A DNA stretch of 64,000 bases from assembly GCA_028023455.1 (NCBI GenBank), contig JAQFVV010012673.1:978567-1042566 (forward strand). Direction: 5' to 3'. This DNA is from Epiperipatus broadwayi (Eukaryota; Onychophora; Udeonychophora; Euonychophora; Peripatidae). Position 1 is the first letter of the stretch; the number at the start of each line of letters is the position of its first letter. The translations under genes and the position numbers were made by a program. Below the pieces are notes generated by a model. That model was not told where the DNA came from, did not search any database, and saw only the letters and a program-made list of their open reading frames with translations. Positions 11,925 through 24,420 of the stretch are shown here, in pieces.

Positions 11925-13332
11925 TAAAATACATTTTAATAATTCAAAAAAATATCAGTTTAAATTAAATTAAATATTTCTTTGTCTTGGAATAATTACA
12001 TTTAATTAAAATACTTATAAATTTCTTCTATTATAAGGCTGGTTTTGCAATCTAGAATTTAATAGTCTCACATTTCAAATGGCAAATACAAAGAAAACAT
12101 CATTTTAAAGTATGAACATTTTAAGCAAAATTATTTTTCTCTAAAATAAAAACTGCTTAATAATACTTAAATAGCCTAAATTTTTTAGCAGTCTTAATAT
12201 TTCTATATATAGTAAATTTATCTTATAGTATGGTTTATTTCTAACAAGTATATTAGAATCAATAAAAGTTCTTATGCAGCAATGATGCTTTATGCAGAAA
12301 TCCATCAACATACATAAGTAATAGAATAATAATTTAATTATTATAAAATACTTTGTTGACTTTTCCATTGCATTTTCTTGCAATGTAAATTTCAAGTATT
12401 AGAAGTTTCACTTTAAATATTTTGAACCTGGATGAAATTATTTAGCAATTCGTGTTTTAACTTTTAAAACAAACAACAATTTATTAGAAGCAATTAAAGC
12501 TTAATAAAATTTAACAAGTAAATAAACAATAAAGTAACTAAAAATAAGTGAATGTGAGCCAGTGTATTCACTAGTTCTATTTATTAGAAATGTAACTGAT
12601 TTTTAATGACTGAAATTAACATTCAGTCTACTTATGTTTGACCTGTATTTAATAAATTTTACAAATGAATTAGTATTCTGGGGAAATTGCTAAAAATAAA
12701 GTAATTTACATGTCTATCTAGATATTCAGTAATTATTACAACTTTAAAATAATTTATTTGAAATAAATAAGAATGTATTATAATAATAACAAAACATTAC
12801 ATATCATATTACATTATTTCAAATATAATATTATATTACATTATTCCTTTAAGCATATGGACATTCCTTAACAGATTTAAGTTCTCAGAAAATTTTTAAG
12901 TAATACTTTTTAAAGCAATGATTTTTTAAAATAATTTTTAACATTAAACTGACAAGGAAGTTAAGATAAAAATTTACACCCCAAGCATTCTCACACACTA
13001 CTGCATTTTGCACTTAAAAATAAATTGCTTAATTAATAAATTAATTATCTTATTCAATTAACTAGTTTTATTAGATAAAGCATACTTCTCATTAACAAAT
13101 TATTTAAATAAAATGCACTTTTAATAACAGATAACTTAAATAATAACTTAGCATTAAAAACTCAAATTTGCCTTTAGATTTTAACTCTAATATTTATTTT
13201 TAACATACTAATAATTAAATTAAGGTTGTTTTATTGAATGTTGTTTATTAAAATTAACTTAGTAACATTTCAGGGTAATAATATCCCTAAAAGACAGCAT
13301 GTTTTGCACCATTGGTTGTCTTAATAAGTTGG

Positions 13333-13335
<3 letters not shown>
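11925..13335. other. AT-rich DNA, no feature seen
   Basis: Very low G+C. The frame at 12141-12395 (-) has no recognisable motif and is treated as chance. Confidence 0.5.

Positions 13336-13394
<59 letters not shown>
13336..13394. repeat. (AT)n microsatellite at a LINE 5' junction
   Basis: About 59 bp of pure TA/AT dinucleotides directly abutting the 5'-truncated end of the RTE copy that starts at 13395. It is either the target into which the LINE inserted or an expansion at the junction. Confidence 0.85.
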
Positions 13395-13398
<4 letters not shown>

Positions 13399-14310
13399 TA
13401 AGACAAGGTGACTCCATATCTCCAAAACTTTTTACAGCAGTGCTGCAAGAAGTATTTTGTGAATTAAAATGGGAAACTAAAGAAGTGAAAGTAAATGGAG
13501 ATTATTTAAGTCATTTAGATTTCGCAGATGATGTAGTTGTTTTTGCAAATAATGCTTCAGAGCTGCAGGATATGTTGCAGAAATTATCAGATGAAAGTAG
13601 GAACATAGGACTAAAGATAAATGTTAAAAAGACTAAAGTAATGTTTAATCGATTTGCTCAAAGTATGAAAATAAAGATTGATTATGATGAATTAGAATAA
13701 GTTAACAGTTACAAATACCTTGGTCAGATTATTAATACAGATGGAAACATAATGGAAGAAATTAATCATAGAATTAAACTTGGTTGGAGTGTGTTTGGTA
13801 GAAATAACTTGATACTAAAAGGAAATATGCCTATGTGTTTGAAAAGGAAGGTTTTTAACAAATGTTTTTACTAGTTCTTACTTATGGATCTGAGACTTTG
13901 ACACTTAATAGAAGAGCAATACAGAGACTTCAGACCACTCAAAGAAGTATGGAGAGATGCATGTTGGGAGTAACAAGAAGAGATCGAAAACACAATGTAT
14001 GGGTAAGAGAACAAACAGGTGTTATTGACCTCATTGAAAAAATTAAAAGATTGAAGTGGAGTTGGGCTGGACATATTGCTAGAAGAGATGATAATAGATG
14101 GACAATTGAAATTTTAAACTGGATTCCAAGAGATTGTAAAAGACCCAGAAAGATACCACATGTGAGATGGATGGATGAAATAAGAAAGTGTGCAGGGGTG
14201 ATGTGGAGAAGAGAAGCTAAAGATCGGAAAAGATGGATTAAACTTGGAGAGACCTTCATCCTGCAGTGGATTGATAATGGTTGATGATGATGATAATGAT
14301 GATATATATG
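13395..14310 (+). pseudogene. RTE-type LINE reverse transcriptase, 5'-truncated remnant (copy 1)
   Basis: The surviving part encodes the RT from motif B (RQGDSISPKLFTAVLQ) through motif C (DFADD, catalytic Asp pair intact) and the thumb (GLKINVKKTKVMFNR). After it comes the C-terminal region typical of RTE-like LINEs: YGSETLTLNRRAIQRLQ, LKWSWAGHIARR, HVRWMDEIRKCAG and a terminal GETFILQW. The frame is broken twice: a stop codon at 13698-13700 and a one-base deletion near 13866. Copy 2 at 54440 reads through both positions. Endonuclease and RT motif A are missing. The 3' end runs into a TGATGA-rich tail, as RTE elements often have. It cannot make an active protein. Confidence 0.9.
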
Positions 14311-14384
14311 ATAGACTGATTGTTCATCATTTTCATGTGTAATATAAAGATAACATGACAGAGTGAGTGTATTATCATTTCCAA

Positions 14385-15240
14385 CTATAACTTCCAGTTT
14401 ATATAATCTGTAGTTTCTGATTTCCACACCACATCAGCAAACATCCTTATTTCATTCATCCATTTCATATGAGTTTTTTCTAGGTGTTTTACAATTTCTT
14501 GGAATCCAGTTAAAGAATTCAACTGCCCATATATTGTCAGCTTTTGTAGAATTTTGTTCATCAGAACCACAATTCGGTCTTTTAATTCTTTCAATAATAT
14601 CAATACAACTGTTTGTACTCTCAACCAATTCTTTCACTTTCAATCCCTTCTTGTTATTTCCAACATCCAGTTCTCCAGTAACAACACTGAGTGGTGTAAA
14701 ATTTCTGAATTGCTGTATTTGGTTGTTGTTCAAATCCCAAATCCATATATACAAAAACTGATAAAACACAACATTTCTTTTCAAACACATGAGCATATTT
14801 TATCATAAAACATTTTTTTCATCAAAAATGAAACTTAATAAAAGTCCATTATGCTACTTTTTCTTATAAACTATATAAAAAAAAATCACACAAAACAGTG
14901 ACACAAAAACATATGGGCATACTTTTTTCAATACTAAATTATTTCTACTAAAAGTATTCCTTCCAAGTTTTATTCTATTATAAATGTCTTCCATTTAATT
15001 AATCTGTCCAAGGTATATGAAATTGTTAGTTTTTTCTAATTCATGACTATCAAACTTTACGATCTATTGAAAATATCCCTTGAATTACTTTAGTATTTTA
15101 AGTATTTATCTTTAATTCTGCTTTCTTATTTTAAGTTGATAAACAAAGCACCTTTTGCTGAAAGTTTGCCATATTATAACCATATGATCCATATCTTAAT
15201 ATCTATTTTAATAACCTAATCCACTCTGATCATGTTTATA
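14385..15240 (-). pseudogene. RTE-type LINE remnant, heavily decayed (copy 3)
   Basis: Read on the minus strand, short blocks match copy 1 in order: KVI near 15100, RIKLG near 14975, NNLVLKK, MCLKRN near 14790, NWIPRNCKTPRKN near 14510 and MNEIRMFADVVW near 14440. Many stops and frameshifts separate them. It lies tail to tail with copy 1, with about 75 bp between, and is clearly older than it. Confidence 0.75.
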
Positions 15241-16800
15241 AATATAACAATTCATCATTAAGTGTTAAAATGTGCTGTTTATTTGTATTTATATAAGGCT
15301 ATAACCTTAGTACATGCACATTGTGTGCTTAATTTTATTGCAAGTGAAGTTGCTACAAATTTAACACAAGATTTGGCTTTCTAAAGATAAGAGCGGCTTC
15401 TTACCTTCAACCTATTTTTCTGTAAATGCTATTGGAATTGTTTTATTTAATGATGATTTTTATAATGGTGATATTCCTGAGAATGGTATTAAGGTATACA
15501 TTCTCTTTTTTTTTGTTTTTATAGTCATGACAGTTAGTTATACTTATCTCAGTGCATTTTTTGACTTAGCTCAATCCTATCCCAACCATCTATTATCCCA
15601 GAATTCAGAGTAATCTCTCTCACACACTTAATGCATTTTTCTTCAAGTAAATAAGATATATGGCACATTGTAATTTTTTTGATATTAAATATATATATAT
15701 ATATACTATTTTTATTTTTTTAGATATACTTACCATCATATATATGTATATTCACTAGATGGAGCTTACCACTAGCTCCATATATATTGTACCGGTCAAA
15801 ATCATGTGTTCATTCAACAAGACCTAGAATCCAAGCAAACATACAACAATTTGGCATGTGTGAGATATGCAGATCTGGAACAATAATAAATGTTAACCAA
15901 TTTACTTGTGTTCCAAGGTGTATGACTATATGAGCAATGCTTAAAATCAACAATCCTAAAGGGATTGATTAATAATCACAAAGAAATATAACACTTATTG
16001 AATGCTCTGACTATAACTACAGTTTGGCCATATCAAGAGCTGCTTCCTGACTAGGAATTATATCATCTCAAGACTTTCGACCATATGCCACCTGAATGGC
16101 CAGATGTCGAAACAAGTTCCCATTTCTCATCCTAAGCCTGAAGACATATTCATTTCTAAGTTGAAGGAATTTCACCATAAGGACAGTATCATTTTGTCCA
16201 GATTTTTATTTGATAATACATGGAGCATGATTAAGCTAGATTAAACAACATCAGTAGCACATCAGACCATCTGGTTGCCCGAGCTAAATGGATTATTTTT
16301 ATTTATTTACAATTGTGCCATTCGTACATATGTATTTCAATAAAGTTACTTATATATTAAAAAAAATAGTTGGATAATTGCCAATTAATAATTTCTTAAC
16401 CATTCACTTAATAATAATAAAAAATAATTTATGGCTTATCAACGAATTAAACAATGGTATAGACTATTGTCCAATGATATTTCATGGTCACAGCAGTAAT
16501 AATATTCAAGGCAACATGAAACAAATGGTAGTCTAACTGATAATACTTAATGACATTTCATTACTTAGGGAGAGAGGTAATATAATAAAATAAAAAAATA
16601 ATGCTAGAGATTCGGGCAATGAATAGCAAAATACTATAACATAGATAAATGATATAACATTAATTTATTAAACAGTTAATTATGGTAATAGTTTGATAAT
16701 TATAAATGAAATAAAATATGTGTGCATATGTCCATACAATCATTATTACAATTTGTTTATGGTCTTCTCTGAAAGATTATGTCTTTCAATGTGATTGGAT
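15241..16800. other. mixed sequence, no gene supported; short repeat piece near 15300-15450
   Basis: 15270-15450 shares phrases (ACCTTAGTAC, GTGCTTAATTTTA, AAAGATAAGAGCGGC) with repeats at 47413-48090 and 39884-40416, so part of this stretch is an old copy of those families. The stretch 15760-16290 is richer in G+C and unidentified. Confidence 0.4.
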
Positions 16801-17833
16801 TATATATACACCTGGGTCTCGTTTTATGCGATAGATAGGTTCCTCAGAAAACACGCGCAAACGAAATCGTGCAAAAATAGATGTAACTTACATTGAAAAA
16901 GGGGGGATGCAGTCTGTGATTTTTCAAAATTCGCATAAAAGCAAAGCACCAACGTAAAATTACTTCAAAATTCGTGCAAAAAAAAAAAAAAATAAGGAAA
17001 TAAAATATGACTAATAAAAAATTTCAAATTTGAAAAAAATTGATACAAGACAAACTTTTTTTAACTATAATATTTAATTTTATTCAAAATAATATATTTT
17101 TATGCATAATTTACAGTATAGTAATTTACATTTTTTTATACACGTTTTAATTATTATCGCTATTTACTGAAATATATGTTCGTTTGCAAACTGGTAAAAA
17201 AATCAGATTCTCACAAGAGGAAATACAACTAGCGCCAAGTTCACTCTCATGTTGTGTTAATGGTTTTCTGTTGACAATGTAATTAGTAATTAATCTTTGA
17301 GACAATGATTTTATTAATTGTTTATGAACTTAGACTTATGATAATAAAAAGACATTTATTCACCACTGCTGGGAAAAAATTAATTAAAACTAAGGAACTA
17401 AAAATTAAATTCTTATTTTTGTCTTTAATTTTTTAATTTTCAATTCCGTTTAAAAATCAAATTTTGTTTTACATCACATCGCCGTAAGTAATTTTTAAAT
17501 TGTTAATTACAATTAAAAATCAGGTTTTAATTTTTAATTGTCAAATTTAATTGTGCCCACTGCTATTACTCACCTTTTAAAAATAAACTTGCAGACACTA
17601 AATGATTAATAATTGATTACGTTCTTTTTTAAAAAGCAAAAACGGAATGTTATTCAAAATGAAAAATTAATATGCACAATGTTTGAACAAATATACATAA
17701 TAATCTTGTAAAATTTAATGTGTGTATACATAAAATGTGGAAATTATGATTTTAATTTCATTATTGCATAAAATCTTACTACTATAAAGCACTGAAAATA
17801 TTGAAATTACTAAGATGAAAGTCAAATTCCAAT

Positions 17834-17905
17834 AATGTGCTATTAATTTCAATATAATGTAAGTGCGCGAAATTTATTATTTAAAGTAATAGCACATTAT
17901 CGGAG
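17834..17905. repeat. imperfect hairpin
   Basis: The arms CCAATAATGTGCTATTA and TAATAGCACATTATCGG pair around a loop containing GTGCGCGAAATT. It ends about 6 bases before the next fold-back begins. Confidence 0.7.
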
Positions 17906-17911
17906 TTTATA

Positions 17912-18022
17912 CACGTGGGTCTCTTTTTACGCGGACTTATTTAACACACTTTCGGTGAAACACGAATCGTGTAACTTCAAAATCATGTTAAATAAGTCCG
18001 CGTAAAAAGAAACCCAGGGGTG
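17912..18022. mobile_element. 111-bp fold-back MITE with TA duplication
   Basis: The left arm CACGTGGGTCTCTTTTTACG, continuing to CGGACTTATTTAAC, pairs with the right arm GTTAAATAAGTCCG, continuing to CCCAGGGGTG. TATA stands on both sides. Its ends match those of the larger structure at 16805, so both belong to one family. Confidence 0.75.
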
Positions 18023-18299
18023 TATACATATTTAAATTTAATTTAAAATATCTAACTAGTTTGTGTTTACTGCTTTTATTTTTATAATAAAAAATATGTA
18101 AAGCATCAGTGATCTTTGATTACATAGATATGTATATTTTCTATATTAGTGCTCACAAATTCAGAATCCAATTCAATAATTTAAAAAAAACTCTGCAAAC
18201 CTTTGTTGCATAGTTAGTATTATTATGTAAGGATTCTTTTATGTATCTATGGTGTGCATATAAAAATTATGCACAAAGGTTTTTGGATATCTATTTTTA

Positions 18300-18450
18300 G
18301 TAATGTTTCTATATTTAACATGTGTGGATCAAGAACATTCTTCTTTTGTCAATGTGGTTCCAAAATGCCAAAACGTTGGTCAGTCTTAATATAGATAATT
18401 GACCCATCTTAGCACAACATGTTTTGGCCTTGCTCTCATTAGGAGTTTAA
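18300..18450 (-). mobile_element. possible 3' region of another Penelope-like element
   Basis: On the minus strand it reads GAGAGCAAGGCC, AAAACATGTTGTGC and GACCAACGTTTTGGC. This resembles 3' tails of Penelope-like elements by memory only. No RT or endonuclease frame is attached. Confidence 0.3.
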
Positions 18451-20637
18451 AATAATAGACACTTCATCAACAAAAGAACATTATTTTTTAAATACATGTA
18501 TAGTCTAAGTAATGTTCAAGTAAAGTTCTTTATAGTAAAATGAACTTTATATAACTCTGACTAGTAAATTTAAAAAAAAATGAATAGTTCATTGTGTATG
18601 AATTTATGTAAAAAAATTTAAACAGGATAAATTTAGATCATGAATTGTAGACATTGATTTCCAATATCTTTTTATTCTACCACTGCACCAAACCATATAT
18701 ATATTGTAAAGTGATCAAATGGTTTATGAATTCAAAGATTATAAAGAGTTTGTGCACCAGAAGTGAAAGGCTGAGCAGTAATCCATGGATTTTGAGTTCT
18801 AGTTTTCACTATAATACCACTACAATAAACTACCTAGGGAATCTTACATATTAGCATTAACTATTAGAAACAAGTCTATACAGAATACAGATGTTTCATA
18901 ATGATGGACCTTATTTCTAAAAGTATATATGTCTTGATTGAACCATGTTGAAAGCACACAAGAAGTTCAAAAGGTTTAATGATAACAAGTTTTATTAAAA
19001 ATCAATTGCAATAAGATGTTGTCTTCCTCCATGTTTTTTATCCTTGGATTGCTAAATTCTAGATGCTTTCCTTTATCACCTGAACAAAAAGCATGTTGAA
19101 GTTGTAACTCATGATTAATCATCTTCTTAATATATGGCTGACAGTCACATGAGAGATTTCATGCTCTCAGTTGGCATGATAAGTGGACTTGTGCATATGG
19201 AGAAAAACATCCTTAAATTCTTTTTACAACTTCTTTTGAATATTGTACTTAATGTCTGTATTTCCTCTAATATTAATAGCTTGATGCTTCTAATTGTTTG
19301 GTACCAATGATGAATATCTTTAGCATTGATGATTCAATGCCAAAATGTCATTGAAATGTACACTACATGGTGATGATTAATTTAGTCATGTTTCATGAAC
19401 TGCGTACAAAATCACCTTGGATTGTAGGATAAACAACTCTCCACTAACTGAGAATAGATGTTTCTACATTGGGATGGGCATCTAGTAGTAGTGGTTGAAG
19501 TTCTATGCCCTATCATTTCAAATGTTAAGGGTTTCATTCATAGGAAATTCATAGTTGCAGAAATGTACTGATTTCAAATTCAGTATTTTTGAAACAGTTT
19601 GCTGACTTTTCAGTAATGTTAGCATTCAAGTTTAATATAAAATTTGAGCATAGAGGTTGTATTTAATAAAGAATAACATTATCATGGGAGTTTTTAATGA
19701 TGGTATTTTAATAGTAATTATATATAGAAGTATTTTCTTTCATTTAATATTATTTGTTATGTATTATAAACTCATCATAATTGAGTATTAAAAAAAAATA
19801 ATAGTTAATATTGAATACTTATATATGGCACTATGCAAGTTTTTGGCAGGCCATTGCTAAAAATCATAGTACTGTTTTATTTAGTAGTTGAAAATTATGC
19901 CTATATATGGATATAATTTATTATGTAAATGAGGCATTTAAATATTCCATTTTTTTTGTTAATGAAACACATGAATGCTTTCTATTAATTTCATTTCAAT
20001 CCTTTGCAATTGTCATGTCTCTTTATATTTTTGTTTTCTATCATCTCTTTTAGCACAAACCATATGTTTACCTTAGTAGGACTGACATTATGATATGTAT
20101 GAAGCTCATGATTCATTACCTTATTTTGCTCTGTTGTACAAGTAGATAAATTGGGTGATTCTTGTAGATCTATTCACTCGCAACTCTCTGTAATACACAA
20201 GGGCTCTGAAAGCACTTAGTCTGCAGAAATTATAATATAAAAAAGCCTACAAACAATTATATAAAAGTTTCACTGCAACACAGTAGCTTATTATTAATTA
20301 CAGAGAATTACAAAATGGGGCATTGTATATAATTTTGTAAACCATTTAAGAGCTATGCTCCAATGGTATTTTCATATTTTGAATCAAGTTGTTTAATGAT
20401 GGAGGTGATCTAAAGCTGATCCTATATGTGTCAGCACATATATTCCTTAGGTTTTTTTGCTGTTTAAGGGATATATGATGCCTTTGTCACATTATAAGTA
20501 ATTTTATTTTACTTTTATTTAAATTAGTGAAAAATTTGCTGATTATTTTTATTAGCATATTTCGATTATACCCGAGATTTAAATATTAACTATTACCTTT
20601 ACCTAACACCCAATTATAGTGAGATCATAATAATTAC
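18451..20637. other. no gene supported
   Basis: Mostly AT-rich. The minus strand of 18960-19560 has several short open stretches that could be a badly decayed transposase, but no motif could be fixed. Confidence 0.4.
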
Positions 20638-20650
20638 AATAATCAAAGAA

Positions 20651-20824
20651 CATCACATGATCACTATTTCTTATACTTGTTTTTAACTGTTATTAAAACA
20701 GGCAAAACTCTCTAGACGGTGTTGCCACTCTAGATAGGGGATTTTATGCACAAGCCTTTTGGCAACCATTGATTACTCTGGCTTGCGCAGAGTGGCAATA
20801 CGTATAAATAGTTGTGCTTGTTTT
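20651..20824 (-). mobile_element. T-family miniature copy with 13-bp target duplication
   Basis: A 174-bp copy: the M module (CATCACATGATCACTATTTC) comes first, then a GGCAAAACTCTCTAG head and a reverse body ending AGAGTGGCAATACG. The exact repeat AATAATCAAAGAA stands at 20638-20650 and 20825-20837. The interior is a partial palindrome because both head and reversed head are present. Confidence 0.85.
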
Positions 20825-20839
20825 AATAATCAAAGAAAT

Positions 20840-21005
20840 AAGAATGAAAACCCATCCTTTTCAAACACATAGGCATATTTCCTTTTCATATTAAGTTATT
20901 TCTACCAAAAGCACTCCATCCAAGTTTAATTCTATGATTAATTTCATCTATTATGTTTCCTTCTGTAGTAATAATCTGACCAAGGTTTTTGTAGTTGTTA
21001 CTTCT
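20840..21005 (-). pseudogene. RTE-type LINE fragment (copy 4)
   Basis: On the minus strand this short piece matches the connection region of copies 1 and 2: from YKNLGQIIT (near 21000) through the block equivalent to NHRIKLGW to CLKR (near 20850). It lacks both ends. Its 3' edge lies about 3 bases from the right target duplication of the T element at 20651-20824. Confidence 0.75.
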
Positions 21006-22095
21006 AAAGTCACCTGCAGTTGTAAGTATCTAAATAAAAAATCGTCTACATATAATGAAAAACACAAATTAACTTTACAATTTTCAAAATATCAATGGAT
21101 GAATATAAGCCAGAGGCAGGTAGCATTTTAAGTTAAAATTTAAAAACTAAAAGTCGCATTAAAATACCATGATGTTAATGACATCTAACTTTCCATAATT
21201 TATGTACATTTATAATACTATGTTGTTTATTTAATAAGTTTATTTATCATATTTATAAAGAAAAGTGTCGTTTGATTCTTTTCCTTAAATCATTTTTCAC
21301 AGGCAAAATAAAAATGTTAAAACAAAAACTTACAAGTAACTAAATGGTTGCAAATGAAATCTATTTTTCTCTTTTTCGAAGTATCATAATTTTATATAAA
21401 TGTTATGTCCATTAGCAGAAAAGGTAAACTTTTGTATATGCTTTAATCATGCAAGTATACTTTTCTTTTAGATATGTCGCATTCGTAGCAACCTATGTTT
21501 CTTTAGCATTCGTGTTTTTATAATTTCCAAATTATTCCTTAATATTTACAATATATTTTACTTATTCAAATTTATCTAAATAAACCACTTCTTTGAAAGC
21601 AGTATGCACGACTCTTTTTTATTTATATTCTTTGACCTCTTATAATTGCCCAGTCCTTTTTAATTTTGCGTTTCTTGTCCTTTCTCTCTATACACACAAT
21701 TTCATCTGTCGTGCATTGCTTATTTCCCTGTGCCCTATTATATAATTATCAGTGCTGGGACAGTCTAGTTGATAAATTCACCCACAATTCATTATAATAC
21801 ATGACCTTGCATGTGGATTGGTTGCATTGAACTTTGTAAACACCTTAATTTGCTGACTCTACAGGTAATTTGCCATTGGAATAGTTTATTTAATGATGGG
21901 GATGCCTGGAAACTCATATTATGTACATCTTTACAGTTTTTTTTTTAAAAAATTATGAAATTTTTGGGACATGAGCTAATTCATTTTTTATTCTCTATTG
22001 ATTGAGGGGGAGGTTTTTTTAATCTATCATAAAATCTTTGAACAGTTTTCATAATTTTTTTGTAGTTTTATTGTAACTTTTTTAAGTACTCCACA
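21006..22095. other. no gene supported
   Basis: AT-rich with T-runs. The phrase GCCATTGGAATAGTTTATTT near 21872 recurs loosely at about 15430, a hint of an old shared repeat. Confidence 0.4.
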
Positions 22096-22099
22096 TATG

Positions 22100-22760
22100 T
22101 GTCTGTATTATTGTTTTATTCACACCAAATTTGCACAAGTTATTATTTCTGTAGGAGAAAAAGCTTTCAATACAGTACATTTATGAGTCATTGGGATTAA
22201 TCACTTATAACGGATCATCCATATGATATTTATCAGTTTTAAAATTATTCTGGAGTTTATTGTAATATCATTACTGTGAAAATGTAGGTCCAAGAATGTT
22301 ATGCCTTTCCTCTTATCTTCTCCTTCCATCATCCAACTTAATGATGACTAATTCAAGATACATATTTACAATCTGTGTATCTGTTGAACAGTTGAAAGCA
22401 TTGTCATTGTATCTCACATTAAAAAGTGTACAAGTTTGATGAAAGATTGGGGATTATAGCCTTATCAAATTCTGTAAAAAACCAAGTTACATATAATGCT
22501 ACTAGTAGAAAAATCCATTGGCCATTCATGAACCATCTTACAATATTTTTTGTCTGCAATCACTATAGTGCTTCCACCTATTCATTTTAGAATTTCGTAA
22601 TAAATATTTTTTTTTGCTTCAGTTCTAGTCTGTTTTGCAGTAATTCATTAACTATATCTATGGAGTTAAACCTCTTGGACAGAACCACATACCTAAATGT
22701 TTGGCAAACACAGATTTAAATCTATCCACATAATATCACAAGTTTATTATGTAAAAGTTT
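22100..22760 (-). pseudogene. possible decayed Penelope-type reverse transcriptase
   Basis: Translating the minus strand gives scattered blocks with the feel of a Penelope RT: FNSIDIVNELLQNRLE near 22640, GITFLDLHF near 22290 and MYCIESFFSYRNNNLC near 22150. The order is right for this family, but stops and frame changes separate all blocks and no catalytic YxDD was found. Confidence 0.3.
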
Positions 22761-23820
22761 ATGTTCATGAATTGTCTATTAATGTCCATTTTGAATCACA
22801 ACTGAATAGGACCCACCCTAGTGAACCACTTTGTATATAAGGGATCACAATTACAAATTTAATCAACAGCATAGTTTTTAAAGTTATTTATGCATTTATT
22901 TCGAAAATTGTAAATTTCCGTAAGGACTACTTGCCTTGAAAACACTCAGCCATACGTATATATATTTATTTTGGATTACTTTGTATTATTTTAATATATA
23001 AAGAATTTAAAAATTCAGCTTTGTGTGTGTCATTAGCGCAATCATATTTATACTATTGTATTTACTATATATTATTTTATATGATTATCTATATATATGT
23101 ACTATATTTTTTTTAAAAAAAGAAAGCCACACTTGATTGTTTGAGGTGCTGTATAGCCTTCAAGGTGCTATGGCTGAAAAGACAGAGTATTTGAAAATAA
23201 TAATATAATTAATGCAACAAAGTTAGCTGTGTATAGTGAAGCAATGGATCTGAAGTCCAATCCATGCTTCACATCTTCCTATAAACTTAATTAATATTGT
23301 AGACCTAAATTAAGTTTATAGTTCAATATCAGCAGGGTTTTGCATTAGAGTTGAAAATAATTATGCTTGTTAAATGTGTATGACATTTAAATATTTTGTT
23401 TTAAATAAATTTCATTCTATTAAGAAAAAGTGCTTAACCTATTAGTCAAACATATATATACATCTAGCGTATATATATGGGTTGGTGCAGAATTCTGCTG
23501 AAATAAAATGCTTATTCTACTATAAAAAAATAATAATATATTGTTGTTAAAATTCTGTTAAAATATTTAGTATGATTTGATTTTGAGATAAGCCTGCCAA
23601 CATTTTCTAAAAGAATGTATAGTTTTAATTAGTGAGCCATTCAAGTGTAATTAAAGATGGCCTTCTCTTTCTTTCTTTTTAATTAAGAGAATTCAAACTT
23701 TGAAGTAAGAAAGTTAGAGTAAAAAAGTTAAAGTTATTTTTAGAAAATGTTGCTTTAAAACAAAGGAGCATGGGGAGGCTTATCAAGATCTCAGATCATA
23801 CAAACAATAGAAGGTAGCTA
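22761..23820. other. no gene; small hairpin at 23279-23321
   Basis: CTATAAACTTAATTA and TAAGTTTATAG pair across a short loop. Otherwise AT-rich and unremarkable. Confidence 0.45.
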
Positions 23821-23827
23821 AGAAAAA

Positions 23828-24420
23828 AAGTTATAAAAGGGAAAGAACAAAAGAGGAGATTCATTCAGACTTTTCTTTTTGAAGGAGTCGTTTGATTCTG
23901 ATTTTGCTTGTGAAGGCGATTTATTAAGATTTTTCTTGCTGTTTTATTTCCAAGCTTTCTGGAAAGTGCATTCAGATTTCTCTTGGGAGAAATCCGTCAG
24001 ATTTTGCTTCACATTTAGCTTGTGCTTCAAAAAAAGTTATACAGCTGTCATTTTCAAACAATGGAGAAGTTAGAACCTGCTCCAGTTAAAACCAACCGTA
24101 TTTTGAGGAAAATGGATATGCTTGGTTAGGCAAATCATAGCTTTGCCTATCGCCGAGGTTCCTAAATACCATCCAAAATGCCTTAACATCCAATCAATAA
24201 CCATATGAACTCTATGCCGTGTCTGGAGAACTTTTCATGGAAGCCATACTTCATATTTTCATTGTCCGGACAAATACCTATCGTCGGTCGGATCAAGCCA
24301 CGGACGCCGTAAGGAACATCACGGAAAAAGGACGGTATCGTATCTCCTAAATTAAACTATCTCGTATGCTACTTTTGATTCATATTGTTTTATTGTTGTA
24401 TTGAAATATATGTCTTGCTA
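23828..24420 (+). other. GC-richer island with TATA-like box, nature unknown
   Basis: TTATAAAAGGG at about 23831 looks like a core TATA box, and the following 590 bp are much less AT-rich than the surroundings. A short frame from 24064 (MEKLEPAPVKTNRILRK) ends at a stop within 24 codons, just after a possible GT donor. A second open stretch at about 24206-24349 (FIVRTNTYRRSDQATDAV) has no acceptor. It could be a 5' exon, a non-coding transcript or a worn LTR. Nothing decides between these. Confidence 0.3.

Larger units (their letters stand above)
16805..18026. mobile_element. nested fold-back DNA elements with TA-flanked ends
   Basis: The left end TATA/CACCTGGGTCTCG (near 16808) and the right end CCCAGGGGTG/TATA (to 18022) are inverted relatives, and both meet a TA dinucleotide. 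Inside are at least two smaller hairpins (17834-17905 and 17912-18022). The interior up to 17830 is AT-rich without a frame. TA flanks fit a mariner-like non-autonomous element, but the superfamily is a guess. Confidence 0.5.

Noticed and set aside
13939-14427. 162-aa minus-strand frame over the LINE
   Set aside because: Antisense of the RTE C-terminal region.
18960-19560. Decayed mariner-like or DUF4817-type transposase on the minus strand
   Set aside because: Only a loose helix-turn-helix-like phrase could be found and no catalytic motif; the frames do not join in a consistent order.
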